From UBA4416 sp038327195 (GTDB taxonomy: Bacteria > Bacteroidota > Bacteroidia > B-17B0 > Aurantibacillaceae), in contig JBBQKU010000009.1 in NCBI GenBank assembly GCA_038327195.1, positions 58,470-122,469 of the forward strand: 64,000 nucleotides of DNA, in the 5' to 3' direction. The notes under the pieces are model-generated. The model was not told the DNA's origin and made no database searches. It worked only from the letters and a program-made list of their open reading frames with translations. Both the position numbers and the translations under genes were made by a program. The first letter of the stretch is position 1. Each line of letters starts with the position of its first letter. Below, piece after piece: positions 27,641-36,195 of the stretch.

Positions 27641-28591
27641 TTATTCTGTAAAGTAACTTTGAGTGTTTAATGCAGGCTTATTTTCAACTACTGAAATAAA
27701 TATATCATTCATTGACGGAACAATTTCATGAAAAGAAATAATTTCAGCGTTTTGCAAAACTGCTTCTAGTATTGCATTAGGCGTAGTTTGACGTAATAAT
27801 TTAACGGTAAGTGTATGGATATCACCTGATGATTTTTTTTCTAAAATTTCAGCGCCAGCCCATAAAGCATTTGTAAAACCTAATAAATTTCCTTTAAAAA
27901 TAATATGATATGTATTGCTTCTATGAGCTTTTCTAATATCATTAACTGTGCCATCCAATATTTTTTCGGATTTATTAATGAGCGCAATATTATCGCAAAG
28001 TTCTTCAACACTTCCCATGTTGTGAGTTGAGAAAATAATCGTTGAGCCTTTTTCTCTTAATTCTAAAATTTCATTTTTAATAAGTTGAGCATTTATAGGG
28101 TCGAAGCCACTAAATGGTTCATCTAAAATTAATAGTTTAGGTTCATGCAATACGGTTACAATAAATTGTACTTTTTGCTGCATACCTTTACTAAGTTCTT
28201 CAATTTTTTTGTCCCACCAACTTTCAATTTCAAATTTTTTAAACCAATGGTTTAATTTTTCTTTTGCAATATTTTTCTTTAAGCCTTTTAATTGAGCCAA
28301 GTACATCACTTGTTCTCCAACACTCATTTTTTTATATAAGCCCCTTTCTTCAGGTAAATAGCCAATTAAATCAACATGTTTAGGTGCTAATTTTTCACCA
28401 CAAAAAAACACTTCTCCACTATCAGGACCTGTAATTTGATTAATAATTCGAATCAGAGAAGTTTTCCCAGCTCCGTTTGGACCTAATAAACCAAATATTG
28501 ATTTTTCAGGAATGTGCAAACTCACATCTTTTAATGCCTGATAGTGCCCGTAATTTTTATTGATGTTCTTTACTTCTAAAATAGAATCCAT
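27641..28591 (-). CDS. ABC transporter ATP-binding protein (NatA-like)
   Basis: This is a single ATPase domain: Walker A GPNGAGKTS near residue 38, signature LSKGMQQKV, Walker B LLILDEPFSGFDP, and H-loop STHNMGSVEEL. A C-terminal tail of about 100 residues follows, as in NatA and CcmA-like exporters. The length is 316 residues. It is the partner of the permease gene immediately downstream. Confidence 0.9.
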   Translation of the reverse strand: MDSILEVKNINKNYGHYQALKDVSLHIPEKSIFGLLGPNGAGKTSLIRIINQITGPDSGEVFFCGEKLAPKHVDLIGYLPEERGLYKKMSVGEQVMYLAQLKGLKKNIAKEKLNHWFKKFEIESWWDKKIEELSKGMQQKVQFIVTVLHEPKLLILDEPFSGFDPINAQLIKNEILELREKGSTIIFSTHNMGSVEELCDNIALINKSEKILDGTVNDIRKAHRSNTYHIIFKGNLLGFTNALWAGAEILEKKSSGDIHTLTVKLLRQTTPNAILEAVLQNAEIISFHEIVPSMNDIFISVVENKPALNTQSYFTE

Positions 28592-28674
28592 AGTATATTT
28601 TGATAATCTAAGTTATGATTTTGTTTTTAAAAAGCATTTCCGTTTAACCTTAAATAATGATGGTTTAAATAATT

Positions 28675-29859
28675 TTATTCCACATAAAAAGCTAGTCCTT
28701 TTAAGTATTCTCCTTCCGGAAAATTTGGTATAATAGGGTGATCAGCAGGTTGTGATAAAGTATGTAATAATTTTAAATGTCGGCGCGATTCAATTGCTGC
28801 TGCCGTTACTGTATTATAAAACAATGCTTTATCAATTACTCCAGAGCAAGAAAAAGTAAATAAAATTCCTCCTTTTTTGATATTTTGTAAAGCCATTTGA
28901 TTGAGTCGCTTGTACCCAATTACAGCGTTATGAGATACATTTTTACTTTTTGCAAAAGCTGGTGGATCTAATATAATGATATCATAATTTTTCCCTTCGT
29001 CTTTTAAATAATCAAAGGTATCAACTGCAAAACCTTGATGGTTTGTTACATGATTTAAGGTTGCATTTTTATCACATAACTCAATTGCTTTTTTACTCGA
29101 ATCAACTGAATGTATGATTTCACAATTATTTTGAGCAGCATACATACTAAAACCTCCAGTATAAGAAAATGTATTTAATACGCGTTTGCCATTGCTGTAT
29201 TTGCCTAATAATTCACGATTATAACGTTGGTCAATAAAGAATCCTGTTTTTTGTCCGTTTATAAAATCAATGTAAAACTTAACACCATTTTCAATTACAA
29301 CTAAATCGCCATTTAATTCTCCAAATAGATATTCGTTCGTAATATTAGCAGCATAATTTGCAGGCAATGTTTCCGAACTTTTATCATACACACTTTTTAA
29401 GTTATCACCATAAACAATAGATAAAGCCTCCGTAATTTCTTTTCTGCATAAATGCATCCCAATGCTGTGTGCTTGAAAAACAATATGTCCGTTATAAAAA
29501 TCCATAATTAAACCTGGCATGCCATCTCCTTCGCCAAAAACTAAACGGTAAACATTTGTATCAGGGTTGTTCGCTAATTTTAAAAATTCGCGGTATAAAA
29601 AAGCTTTTTGAATTTTTTTTGTCCAAAATTCAGTATTAATTTGTTGCTTACTAAAAGAAATAATACGAGCCGAAATACTAGCTTTTTGGTATTGCGCCAT
29701 TCCTAAAAATTGCTCTTTAGCCGAGTATATTTCTACAATATCACCATCAGCCAAATTTGGATCCATTGATTTTATTGCTCCCGAAAAAATCCAGGGATGA
29801 AAGCGTAACACGGGAAATTCTTTGCCGTTATTTAATGTAATTCTAGGATAAGTTATCAT
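28675..29859 (-). CDS. RlmI-like 23S rRNA methyltransferase
   Basis: This SAM-dependent methyltransferase has an N-terminal PUA-like domain (RFHPWIFSGAI; GDIVEIYSAKEQFLGMAQY) and a Rossmann catalytic domain with VLNTFSYTGGFSMYAA, VDSSKKAIELCDKN and ILDPPAFAKSK. This is the RlmI/RlmK layout; RlmI makes m5C1962 in 23S rRNA. The length of 394 residues is normal. The start at 29859 is close behind the gldC leader, so the two genes are divergent. Confidence 0.87.
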   Translation of the reverse strand: MITYPRITLNNGKEFPVLRFHPWIFSGAIKSMDPNLADGDIVEIYSAKEQFLGMAQYQKASISARIISFSKQQINTEFWTKKIQKAFLYREFLKLANNPDTNVYRLVFGEGDGMPGLIMDFYNGHIVFQAHSIGMHLCRKEITEALSIVYGDNLKSVYDKSSETLPANYAANITNEYLFGELNGDLVVIENGVKFYIDFINGQKTGFFIDQRYNRELLGKYSNGKRVLNTFSYTGGFSMYAAQNNCEIIHSVDSSKKAIELCDKNATLNHVTNHQGFAVDTFDYLKDEGKNYDIIILDPPAFAKSKNVSHNAVIGYKRLNQMALQNIKKGGILFTFSCSGVIDKALFYNTVTAAAIESRRHLKLLHTLSQPADHPIIPNFPEGEYLKGLAFYVE

Positions 29860-29941
29860 TTGACAAATGTATGGCTTAATTCATGTTTATTTGAGAATTT
29901 AAAGTAAAAAATTAACTAAATTTACCTTTCAAATTTCAACT

Positions 29942-30132
29942 ATGACAACATCTGAACTATTCATCAACCATAAAGTGCAGCCTTTAATTTGGATGATGAA
30001 TATAACCAGATGGCAAATAAAATAAAAGCTATGACAACATCTGAACTATTCATCAACCATAAAAAGTATTTTTTAAATATGATGATGAATATAACCAGAT
30101 GGCAAAAAAAACAAAACTATGACAACATCTGA
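29942..30132 (+). repeat. Tandem leader repeat before gldC
   Basis: The sequence CTATGACAACATCTGAA occurs three times, with ATGs at 29942, 30031 and 30119 (spacings 89 and 88 bases). The third copy is the gldC start itself. The first two copies also share ATGAATATAACCAGATGGCAA. Each upstream ATG opens a short frame: 29942-30025 (27 codons) and 30031-30132 (33 codons), the latter overlapping the gldC start in another frame. Confidence 0.85.
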
Positions 30133-30442
30133 AATAAAATTAAAAGTAACCGTTGACGAAAATCAATTACCTGTTAAGATAGAATGGGAAGCCCCAGACG
30201 CGAAAGAAGGAAGTGTTTGTAAAAGCATGATGCTTGCTTTGTGGGACGAAAAAGAAAACAATACCATGCGTATTGATTTATGGACTAAAGAAATGGGAAT
30301 AGATGAAATGAAAAAGTTTTATCATCAAAATATTATGACGTTAACCGAAACTTATATTAGAGCAACTAATGACGAAGCTACAGCTAAGGAAGTGCGTGAA
30401 TTTATGAGCGGACTTGGCAAACGAATGGGTGTTTTAGCTTAA
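30119..30442 (+). CDS. gldC: Gliding motility protein GldC
   Basis: The 107-residue product matches GldC from memory of the family: MTTSEIKLKVTVDENQLPVKIEWEA, then MMLALWD, MRIDLWTKEM, DEMKKFYHQ and TYIRATNDE. GldC is a small protein found in gliding Bacteroidota; it supports gliding and T9SS function. No other gld gene is in the window. Its 5' end is preceded by two copies of its own start region, and it ends at a terminator shared with mscL. Confidence 0.9.
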   Translation: MTTSEIKLKVTVDENQLPVKIEWEAPDAKEGSVCKSMMLALWDEKENNTMRIDLWTKEMGIDEMKKFYHQNIMTLTETYIRATNDEATAKEVREFMSGLGKRMGVLA

Positions 30443-30461
30443 TAAAAAAATAATGTTCCAT

Positions 30462-30495
30462 AAAAAAGCTGAATAAGTAATTATTCAGCTTTTTT
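30462..30495. terminator. Bidirectional terminator between gldC and mscL
   Basis: AAAAAAGCTGAATAA, loop GTAA, TTATTCAGCTTTTTT forms a 15-bp stem with A and T tracts on both sides, so it can serve the two converging genes. Confidence 0.9.
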
Positions 30496-30516
30496 AGTTT
30501 TTTATATTTTATGAAA

Positions 30517-30897
30517 TTATTTTTTTAATGAATCTCTTATTTCCATTAATAATTTTTCTTGATTAGAAGGCTCTGCTGGTGAAGTAGGAGCAGCTGCAGC
30601 TTCTTTTTTCTTAGCGGCATTCATGCCTTTAATAATTAAAAATAATACAAAGGCAGTTAAAATAAAAGTAATTACAGAACTGATAAATAAACCAATTTTT
30701 GAACCATGCCAAACATAGTCTTGTAAAGTTGCTACGTGCGCCGCTTCTAATACTGGCTTCAACATTAATGGAGTAATTACATCTTCTATTAATGAAGATA
30801 CGATTTTGTTGAATGCACCACCAATAATCACACCCACAGCTAAATCAACTACATTTCCTCGCATTACAAACTCCTTGAACTCTTTAATCATTCCCAT
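30517..30897 (-). CDS. mscL: Large-conductance mechanosensitive channel MscL
   Basis: MscL is a pentameric inner-membrane channel that releases solutes on osmotic downshock. The conserved N-terminal helix (KEFVMRGNVVDLAVGVIIGGAFNKIV) forms the pore-lining first membrane segment. A second segment (IGLFISSVITFILTAFVLFLII) and a charged C-terminal helix follow. The length of 126 residues is normal. Confidence 0.95.
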   Translation of the reverse strand: MGMIKEFKEFVMRGNVVDLAVGVIIGGAFNKIVSSLIEDVITPLMLKPVLEAAHVATLQDYVWHGSKIGLFISSVITFILTAFVLFLIIKGMNAAKKKEAAAAPTSPAEPSNQEKLLMEIRDSLKK

Positions 30898-30964
30898 TTT
30901 TTAATTGTTTTTTTAGTTATTATTTATTTTATCGTTTTGTACGATACAATGTTTATGTCAAGAT

Positions 30965-31966
30965 CTAGTTATTATCTAACACTTTAAATAATTCGTCTAA
31001 TTTCGGTGTTAAAATAATTTCAGTACGTCTGTTTTTCTTTCTTGCCTCAGGTGTTTTGCTAGCATCAATAGGAAAAAATTCTCCACGACCTGCAGATGTG
31101 ATACGTTTTGCGTCTGTGCTTGAGTTTTGTAATAAAATTTTTGTAACAGAAGTTGCTCTAATAACACTTAAATCCCAATTATCTTTTATTTCGCCAGCAC
31201 CTTTCATTGGTACATCGTCTGTGTGACCTTCTACTAAAATATTAATATCAGGATTTTGCTCTAATACTTTTGCTACATTTTTTAAAGCTTCAACTCCCTT
31301 AGGTTCTACTGCTGTTTTTCCACTTGCAAATAATAAGGATTCATCTAAACTAACATACACTTTTCCATTTTTTTGAGTGATTGTTAATCCTTTATTCTCA
31401 AAATTAAATAAGGCATCTTGTAATTTCTTTTTTAAATCAGCGGTTGCTTGGTCTTTTTTCTTTAAAATTGATTCTAGCTCATTAACACGTGCTTCACGTA
31501 ATTTTAATTGTGCAGATAACGCATCTAAATCTTGTTGTTGTTTGTTTAGTCTGGCCTCTAATGCTTTCAATTCATCTTCTTTACGAAGTAATTGCTCTTG
31601 TGTCATTTGTAATTGATTGCTCAATTTGGCATTATCCTTTTCTGAACCAAGTAACATTTTATTGTATTTGTCCAATAATTGATCATTTACAAAGTTTAAT
31701 TTATCATATTTATTTTGCAATAAACGTAAATTACTTGCCATAATAGAAGTATCACGTTGTAAGCCGTTTATATCTTTTGCATTTTTTGTGAGAGTTTCAT
31801 TGGCAGTAGCTAATTTACTTTCTGCATCTTGACTTAGTTTACGAGTTGTAGCAACTTCAGTTTCACAATTAGACAATTTTGATTTTGTTTCTTCTAATAA
31901 ACGCTGAGGAACGCAAGAAGTTAATAAAATGGCAGTAATGCAAATTGGATAAATTATATTTTTCAT
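30965..31966 (-). CDS. OmpA-family lipoprotein with coiled coil
   Basis: A lipoprotein signal (MKNIIYPICITAILLTSC, Cys18) is followed by a long heptad-type coiled coil rich in Leu, Lys and Glu at about 20-190. A C-terminal OmpA-like peptidoglycan-binding domain then follows: NILVEGHTDDVPM, NWDLSVIRATSV, GRGEFFPIDA and KNRRTEIIL. The 333-residue protein would bridge the outer membrane and the cell wall. It is like the MotB/OmpA-type proteins common in Bacteroidota; the precise role is unknown. Confidence 0.85.
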   Translation of the reverse strand: MKNIIYPICITAILLTSCVPQRLLEETKSKLSNCETEVATTRKLSQDAESKLATANETLTKNAKDINGLQRDTSIMASNLRLLQNKYDKLNFVNDQLLDKYNKMLLGSEKDNAKLSNQLQMTQEQLLRKEDELKALEARLNKQQQDLDALSAQLKLREARVNELESILKKKDQATADLKKKLQDALFNFENKGLTITQKNGKVYVSLDESLLFASGKTAVEPKGVEALKNVAKVLEQNPDINILVEGHTDDVPMKGAGEIKDNWDLSVIRATSVTKILLQNSSTDAKRITSAGRGEFFPIDASKTPEARKKNRRTEIILTPKLDELFKVLDNN

Positions 31967-32073
31967 TTTTAATATTTTTATAACAAATGTATGTTTTTTT
32001 AGGGTTTAATAGTAGCGCTATTTATTACTTTTCAACACTCTTTTATGTTAAAAATAAGTCATCAATAATCTGT

Positions 32074-32874
32074 TTATTTTCCAACAAGGGCTTTACTAAG
32101 CCTATTTGCAATTAAGTCGGCTACTAACGAAAAATAAGAGTTAATTATTTTGGAAGGATTATTTACGTTTGATGGCATATTTACTTCTGCGATTCCTGAA
32201 TTAATTTCTTTAGCATCAAAAGTGTATATAGTATAATGAACAATTATTTTTCGGCTCGAACCTGAACTAAAATCTCCTGGAATTGTGCTAATTGCTTTGA
32301 TATCGAGTTCATTAATAAATAAATATAAATTGGTTTTATACTTGTTTGTTAAATAAGGTACCAATGTTGCATTTTTTAATTTCGCATTCATAAAGCGAGA
32401 ATCACTTACTGTTTCAACTGCTAACTGACCTTTATCAACGTTTTTAACTTCTTTTTCGTTTGAAGGGGCTTTGTAATTTTCCTGATTAGGCGTTTTTTGA
32501 TATTGATAAGAAAGGTATTGATAAATATTTTCTAAATCTTTTTTTGTTTTTGTGGTGTCATCAATCATATCAACCACACTCATTTTTGCTTTCAACTTTT
32601 TATAGAGTTGCTCATTCATTCCATCACGCATAACTGCTTTTATTTGCTTTGCAGATAGTTTAGATTCTTGGTTGATGTTGGCATCAATCTCACTTAAATA
32701 CATCTTATTCTCAAACGGAATAAGCATGATTTTATTTTTTGTAATAACTTCTTTTCCAGCACTTGGTTTAGTGCCAGTATTAACCGTTTTATCTTGCGCA
32801 CTTAAATTTATAACAAAAAATAAAAGGCAAAAAATGAATGCAGTTTTTATATTAAAATTTAGTTTAATCATCAA
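32074..32874 (-). CDS. Exported protein of unknown function
   Basis: I do not recognise this family. The 266-residue product has a signal peptide (about 1-26, ending LSAQ) and a basic, mostly hydrophilic mature part. That part includes IMLIPFENKMYLSEID, a beginning seen in periplasmic proteins that build on a lipoprotein-like beta fold. The stretch NLYLFINELDIKAISTI and the C-terminal ADLIANRLSKAL are also notable. It lies between rseP and an OmpA lipoprotein gene on the same strand, so an envelope role is likely. Confidence 0.6.
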   Translation of the reverse strand: MMIKLNFNIKTAFIFCLLFFVINLSAQDKTVNTGTKPSAGKEVITKNKIMLIPFENKMYLSEIDANINQESKLSAKQIKAVMRDGMNEQLYKKLKAKMSVVDMIDDTTKTKKDLENIYQYLSYQYQKTPNQENYKAPSNEKEVKNVDKGQLAVETVSDSRFMNAKLKNATLVPYLTNKYKTNLYLFINELDIKAISTIPGDFSSGSSRKIIVHYTIYTFDAKEINSGIAEVNMPSNVNNPSKIINSYFSLVADLIANRLSKALVGK

Positions 32875-32903
32875 GTCTATATAATAACTAATGTAAGAAA
32901 AGG

Positions 32904-34268
32904 TTACTTATAAAAATGTAAAAAATCGTTAAGATTAGCATATAACATTAAGAATAATAAAAATGCCATTCCTACATATTGAGCGTAAGTTAATACTTTA
33001 ACACTTGGTGCACGGCGAGTAATCATTTCATATAAAGTAAATACAACGTGTCCGCCATCTAAAGCTGGTATTGGCAATAAATTCATAAAGGCTAATACAA
33101 CTGATAAAAATGCTGTGCGTGTCCAAAATTCTTCCCAAACCCATTCGCCGCCAAACATTTTCGACATTGATTTAAAACCACCAATATGTTTGTAGGCACC
33201 AGTTGACGGCGTAAACATCATTTTAAATTGACGAACATAAGATGCTAATTTGTCGTAAGTCATTACAACACCTGCCGGAAAAGATTCGAAGAAACCGTAT
33301 GTTTTTCTTTCAACACTAATAACTCCTAATTTTTCTAAATCATCATTTGACGAAGCCATATGAGCTTCCATTCGCCCTTCAGTGCTAACTTTTATTGGAA
33401 GTGTAATCGTTTTATTTTCTCTTTCAATATTTAAAGAAATAGTTTGCCCCTTAAAGTTATTTAATTGAGTTTTAAATTCATCGTTATATGAGAATTTTAT
33501 AGAATCATTTATTCCAATTATTTTATCGTAAGATTTTAGACCACTTTCACGATTTAAAGAAGTTTTTGGGAATTCTAAAAATACAGCCGGTCCACGACCT
33601 GTTATAAATCCAATGTTTTCAGTTTTTGCAATTTGATCTAAAAAATCTTTTGGTAAGTTTAATTCAACTTTTTGTCCTTCTCTTTCTAACTGAACAGTCT
33701 TTCCAAGTAAAATATTAATTCTTAAATCATCAAAATATTTTACGGGCTCATTATCAACTGAAATTATTTTGTCACCTGTTTTAAAGCCTGCTGCTAATCC
33801 AAGAGAATCTGTACATTCAATACCGCCTTTTAAACTGCTCATTGGAATTTTCTTTTCTCCCCAAGTAAACAATATCATAGCGTAAATGATAAATGCTAAT
33901 AAAATATTTACAATAATACCACCAAGCATAACGATAAGTCGTTGCCAAGCTGGATGTGCTCTAAATTCCCACGGTTCAGCAGGTTTTTTCATTTGCTCGG
34001 TATCTAAATTTTCATCTATCATACCTGCAATTTGAACATATCCACCCATTGGAAACCAGCCTAAACCATATTCTGTATCGCCAATTTTCTTTTTGAAAAT
34101 GGCGAAATTTAAAACGCCAGGTAATGGAAATAAGAAATCAAAAAATAAATAAAATTTATCGACACGTATTTTAAACATACGAGCAGTAATAAAATGTCCA
34201 AATTCGTGAAGTAAAATTAGTAAACCTAAACTCGCTATAAATTGTGCTATTCTGATAAATGTTTCCAT
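32904..34268 (-). CDS. rseP: RseP-like site-2 membrane protease
   Basis: This zinc metalloprotease cuts transmembrane substrates such as anti-sigma factors or signal-peptide remnants. The zinc motif HEFGH is at 21-25 in the first membrane segment, and the third zinc ligand region LPIPALDGGHV lies near the C-terminus. Between them are two PDZ-like segments (GLAAGFKTGDKIISVDNEP; SGLKSYDKIIGIND). The length of 454 residues is normal. The stop of dxr lies 9 bases upstream, a common pairing in this phylum. Confidence 0.92.
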   Translation of the reverse strand: METFIRIAQFIASLGLLILLHEFGHFITARMFKIRVDKFYLFFDFLFPLPGVLNFAIFKKKIGDTEYGLGWFPMGGYVQIAGMIDENLDTEQMKKPAEPWEFRAHPAWQRLIVMLGGIIVNILLAFIIYAMILFTWGEKKIPMSSLKGGIECTDSLGLAAGFKTGDKIISVDNEPVKYFDDLRINILLGKTVQLEREGQKVELNLPKDFLDQIAKTENIGFITGRGPAVFLEFPKTSLNRESGLKSYDKIIGINDSIKFSYNDEFKTQLNNFKGQTISLNIERENKTITLPIKVSTEGRMEAHMASSNDDLEKLGVISVERKTYGFFESFPAGVVMTYDKLASYVRQFKMMFTPSTGAYKHIGGFKSMSKMFGGEWVWEEFWTRTAFLSVVLAFMNLLPIPALDGGHVVFTLYEMITRRAPSVKVLTYAQYVGMAFLLFLMLYANLNDFLHFYK

Positions 34269-34277
34269 TAGGTATTT

Positions 34278-35459
34278 TTATTTTTTAATTAATTCGGTTG
34301 TTAAAATTCGGGTTTCTTTATCGCATTGAATATAATCATCAATACTTGGTGTTTTTATAAAAGGCATTTTTTCAATTGCATTTCCAATAATATCACTCAT
34401 TTGTAAAAAACCAATTTTGTCTTCTAAAAATGCTTGTACTACTATTTCGTTAGCCGCATTTAATATACAGGCTGTGTTTCCACCTTTCTCCATAGCTTTA
34501 AATGCAAGTGCTAAATTCGTAAACGTATCAGTATCTGGTTTTTCAAAACTTAAATTTGGATAGTTTAAAAAATCAAAACGAGGGAAATTATTTTTAATGC
34601 GTTGTGGATATGTAAATGCATATTGAATTGGCAATTTCATATCTGGCACTCCCATTTGAGCTTTCATGCTACCATCTGTAAACTGAACTAAACTATGCAC
34701 AATGCTTTGTGGATGCACAATTACATCAATTTGATTTGGTTGTAAATTAAACAACCATTTTGCTTCAATTACCTCTAGCCCTTTATTCATAAGGCTTGCA
34801 GAATCAATGGTTATTTTAGCTCCCATTACCCAATTTGGATGTTTGAGAGCTTGTTCTTTTTTTACAGCTGCTAAAAACTGTTTGTCTTTTCCTCTAAATG
34901 GCCCACCACTTGCAGTTAAATAAATTTTTTCAATTTCATTATCAAACTCTCCAACTAAACATTGAAATATAGCCGAGTGTTCCGAATCAACTGGGTAAAT
35001 GTTTACGCCATTATTGTAAGCCATTTTGGTAACAATATCACCAGCAACAACCAAGGTTTCTTTATTAGCTAAAGCAATGGTTTTATTATATTTTATTGCA
35101 TTTATAGTTGATGATAAGCCAGCATAACCAACAATAGAAGCTAAAACCACGTCAATGGTATCCATTTCCACAATTTGCTCAATGGATTTTGAACCTGCAT
35201 AAACTTTTATATCATGTGTAAATAAAGCTTCTTTTACTGTTTCATATTTGCTTTCATCTCCTATAACTACAGCGTTTGGTTTAAACTCAATGGCTTGTTT
35301 AATGAGTAAATCAGCATTAGAATGTGCAACTAAAACTTCAACTTCAAAATGTTCTGGATTTTCTTTAATAACTTCTAAGGCTTGCGTACCAATACTACCC
35401 GTACTTCCCATAATAGCAATACGCTTGGGAGTAATTTCTGTATGTAATGGTTCTATCAT
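34278..35459 (-). CDS. dxr: 1-deoxy-D-xylulose 5-phosphate reductoisomerase
   Basis: Dxr makes 2-C-methyl-D-erythritol 4-phosphate, the committed step of the non-mevalonate isoprenoid pathway that feeds undecaprenyl phosphate and quinones. The NADPH loop GSTGSIGTQAL is near residue 18, ANKETLVVAG follows, and the metal/substrate motifs VDSEHSAIFQCL and SASLMNKGLEVIEA are present. The length of 393 residues is normal. Confidence 0.95.
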   Translation of the reverse strand: MIEPLHTEITPKRIAIMGSTGSIGTQALEVIKENPEHFEVEVLVAHSNADLLIKQAIEFKPNAVVIGDESKYETVKEALFTHDIKVYAGSKSIEQIVEMDTIDVVLASIVGYAGLSSTINAIKYNKTIALANKETLVVAGDIVTKMAYNNGVNIYPVDSEHSAIFQCLVGEFDNEIEKIYLTASGGPFRGKDKQFLAAVKKEQALKHPNWVMGAKITIDSASLMNKGLEVIEAKWLFNLQPNQIDVIVHPQSIVHSLVQFTDGSMKAQMGVPDMKLPIQYAFTYPQRIKNNFPRFDFLNYPNLSFEKPDTDTFTNLALAFKAMEKGGNTACILNAANEIVVQAFLEDKIGFLQMSDIIGNAIEKMPFIKTPSIDDYIQCDKETRILTTELIKK

Positions 35460-35509
35460 AAAAGGCTTGTAAAAGTGCGAAAAATTTGGCGATTTATGAA
35501 ATATAATTT

Positions 35510-36190
35510 CTATTCATCTTCTTTCCCTGCCAACACTACAACTATTTCTCCTTTTACTGTTTTTGCTGTAAAATGGGCTATTAATTCTTCAACCGTGCCT
35601 CTCGCATTTTCTTCGTAAAGTTTAGATAATTCTCTTGAAACGGATACTTGTCTTGTGGGAGATAAATATTCTTTAAACTCTTCTAATAATTTTACTAATC
35701 TAAATGGCGATTCGTAAAATACCATTGTACGAGTTTCTTCTTTTAAAGAAAGTAATTTTGTGTGCCTTCCCTTTTTTTGTGGTAAAAACCCATAAAATAC
35801 AAAGGTGTCGCATGGTAAACCACTATTTACCAATGCCGGAACAAAAGCAGTTGCACCTGGTAAAGTTTCCACTTGAATACCGTTTTTAATACACTCTCTT
35901 ACTAATAAAAAACCAGGATCAGAAATTGCAGGCGTTCCAGCATCTGAAATTAAGGCGATGGATTGGTTGGATGAAATCATTTCAACTATTTGCTGAACGG
36001 TTTCGTGTTCATTGTGTGCATGGTAAGAACGAAGTGGTTTCCCAATTTTAAAATGACGCAATAAATGAATTGAATTCCTAGTATCTTCTGCTAATATTAA
36101 ATCAACCGAGTTTAAAACAGTGATTGCTCTAAAAGTCATATCTTCTAAATTCCCAATCGGAGTAGGAACGATGTAAAGTTTTGGTGTCAT
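35510..36190 (-). CDS. rsmI: 16S rRNA (cytidine1402-2'-O)-methyltransferase RsmI
   Basis: RsmI adds the 2'-O-methyl group to C1402, the same nucleotide that RsmH methylates on N4. The tetrapyrrole-methylase fold shows LYIVPTPIGNLEDMTFRA at the start, ILAEDTR, LISDAGTPAISDPG and the GATAFVPALVNSGLP loop. The length of 226 residues is slightly short, as in other Bacteroidota. Its start lies 5 bases after the stop of the haem/copper lipoprotein gene. Confidence 0.93.
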   Translation of the reverse strand: MTPKLYIVPTPIGNLEDMTFRAITVLNSVDLILAEDTRNSIHLLRHFKIGKPLRSYHAHNEHETVQQIVEMISSNQSIALISDAGTPAISDPGFLLVRECIKNGIQVETLPGATAFVPALVNSGLPCDTFVFYGFLPQKKGRHTKLLSLKEETRTMVFYESPFRLVKLLEEFKEYLSPTRQVSVSRELSKLYEENARGTVEELIAHFTAKTVKGEIVVVLAGKEDE

Positions 36191-36195
36191 TATAT

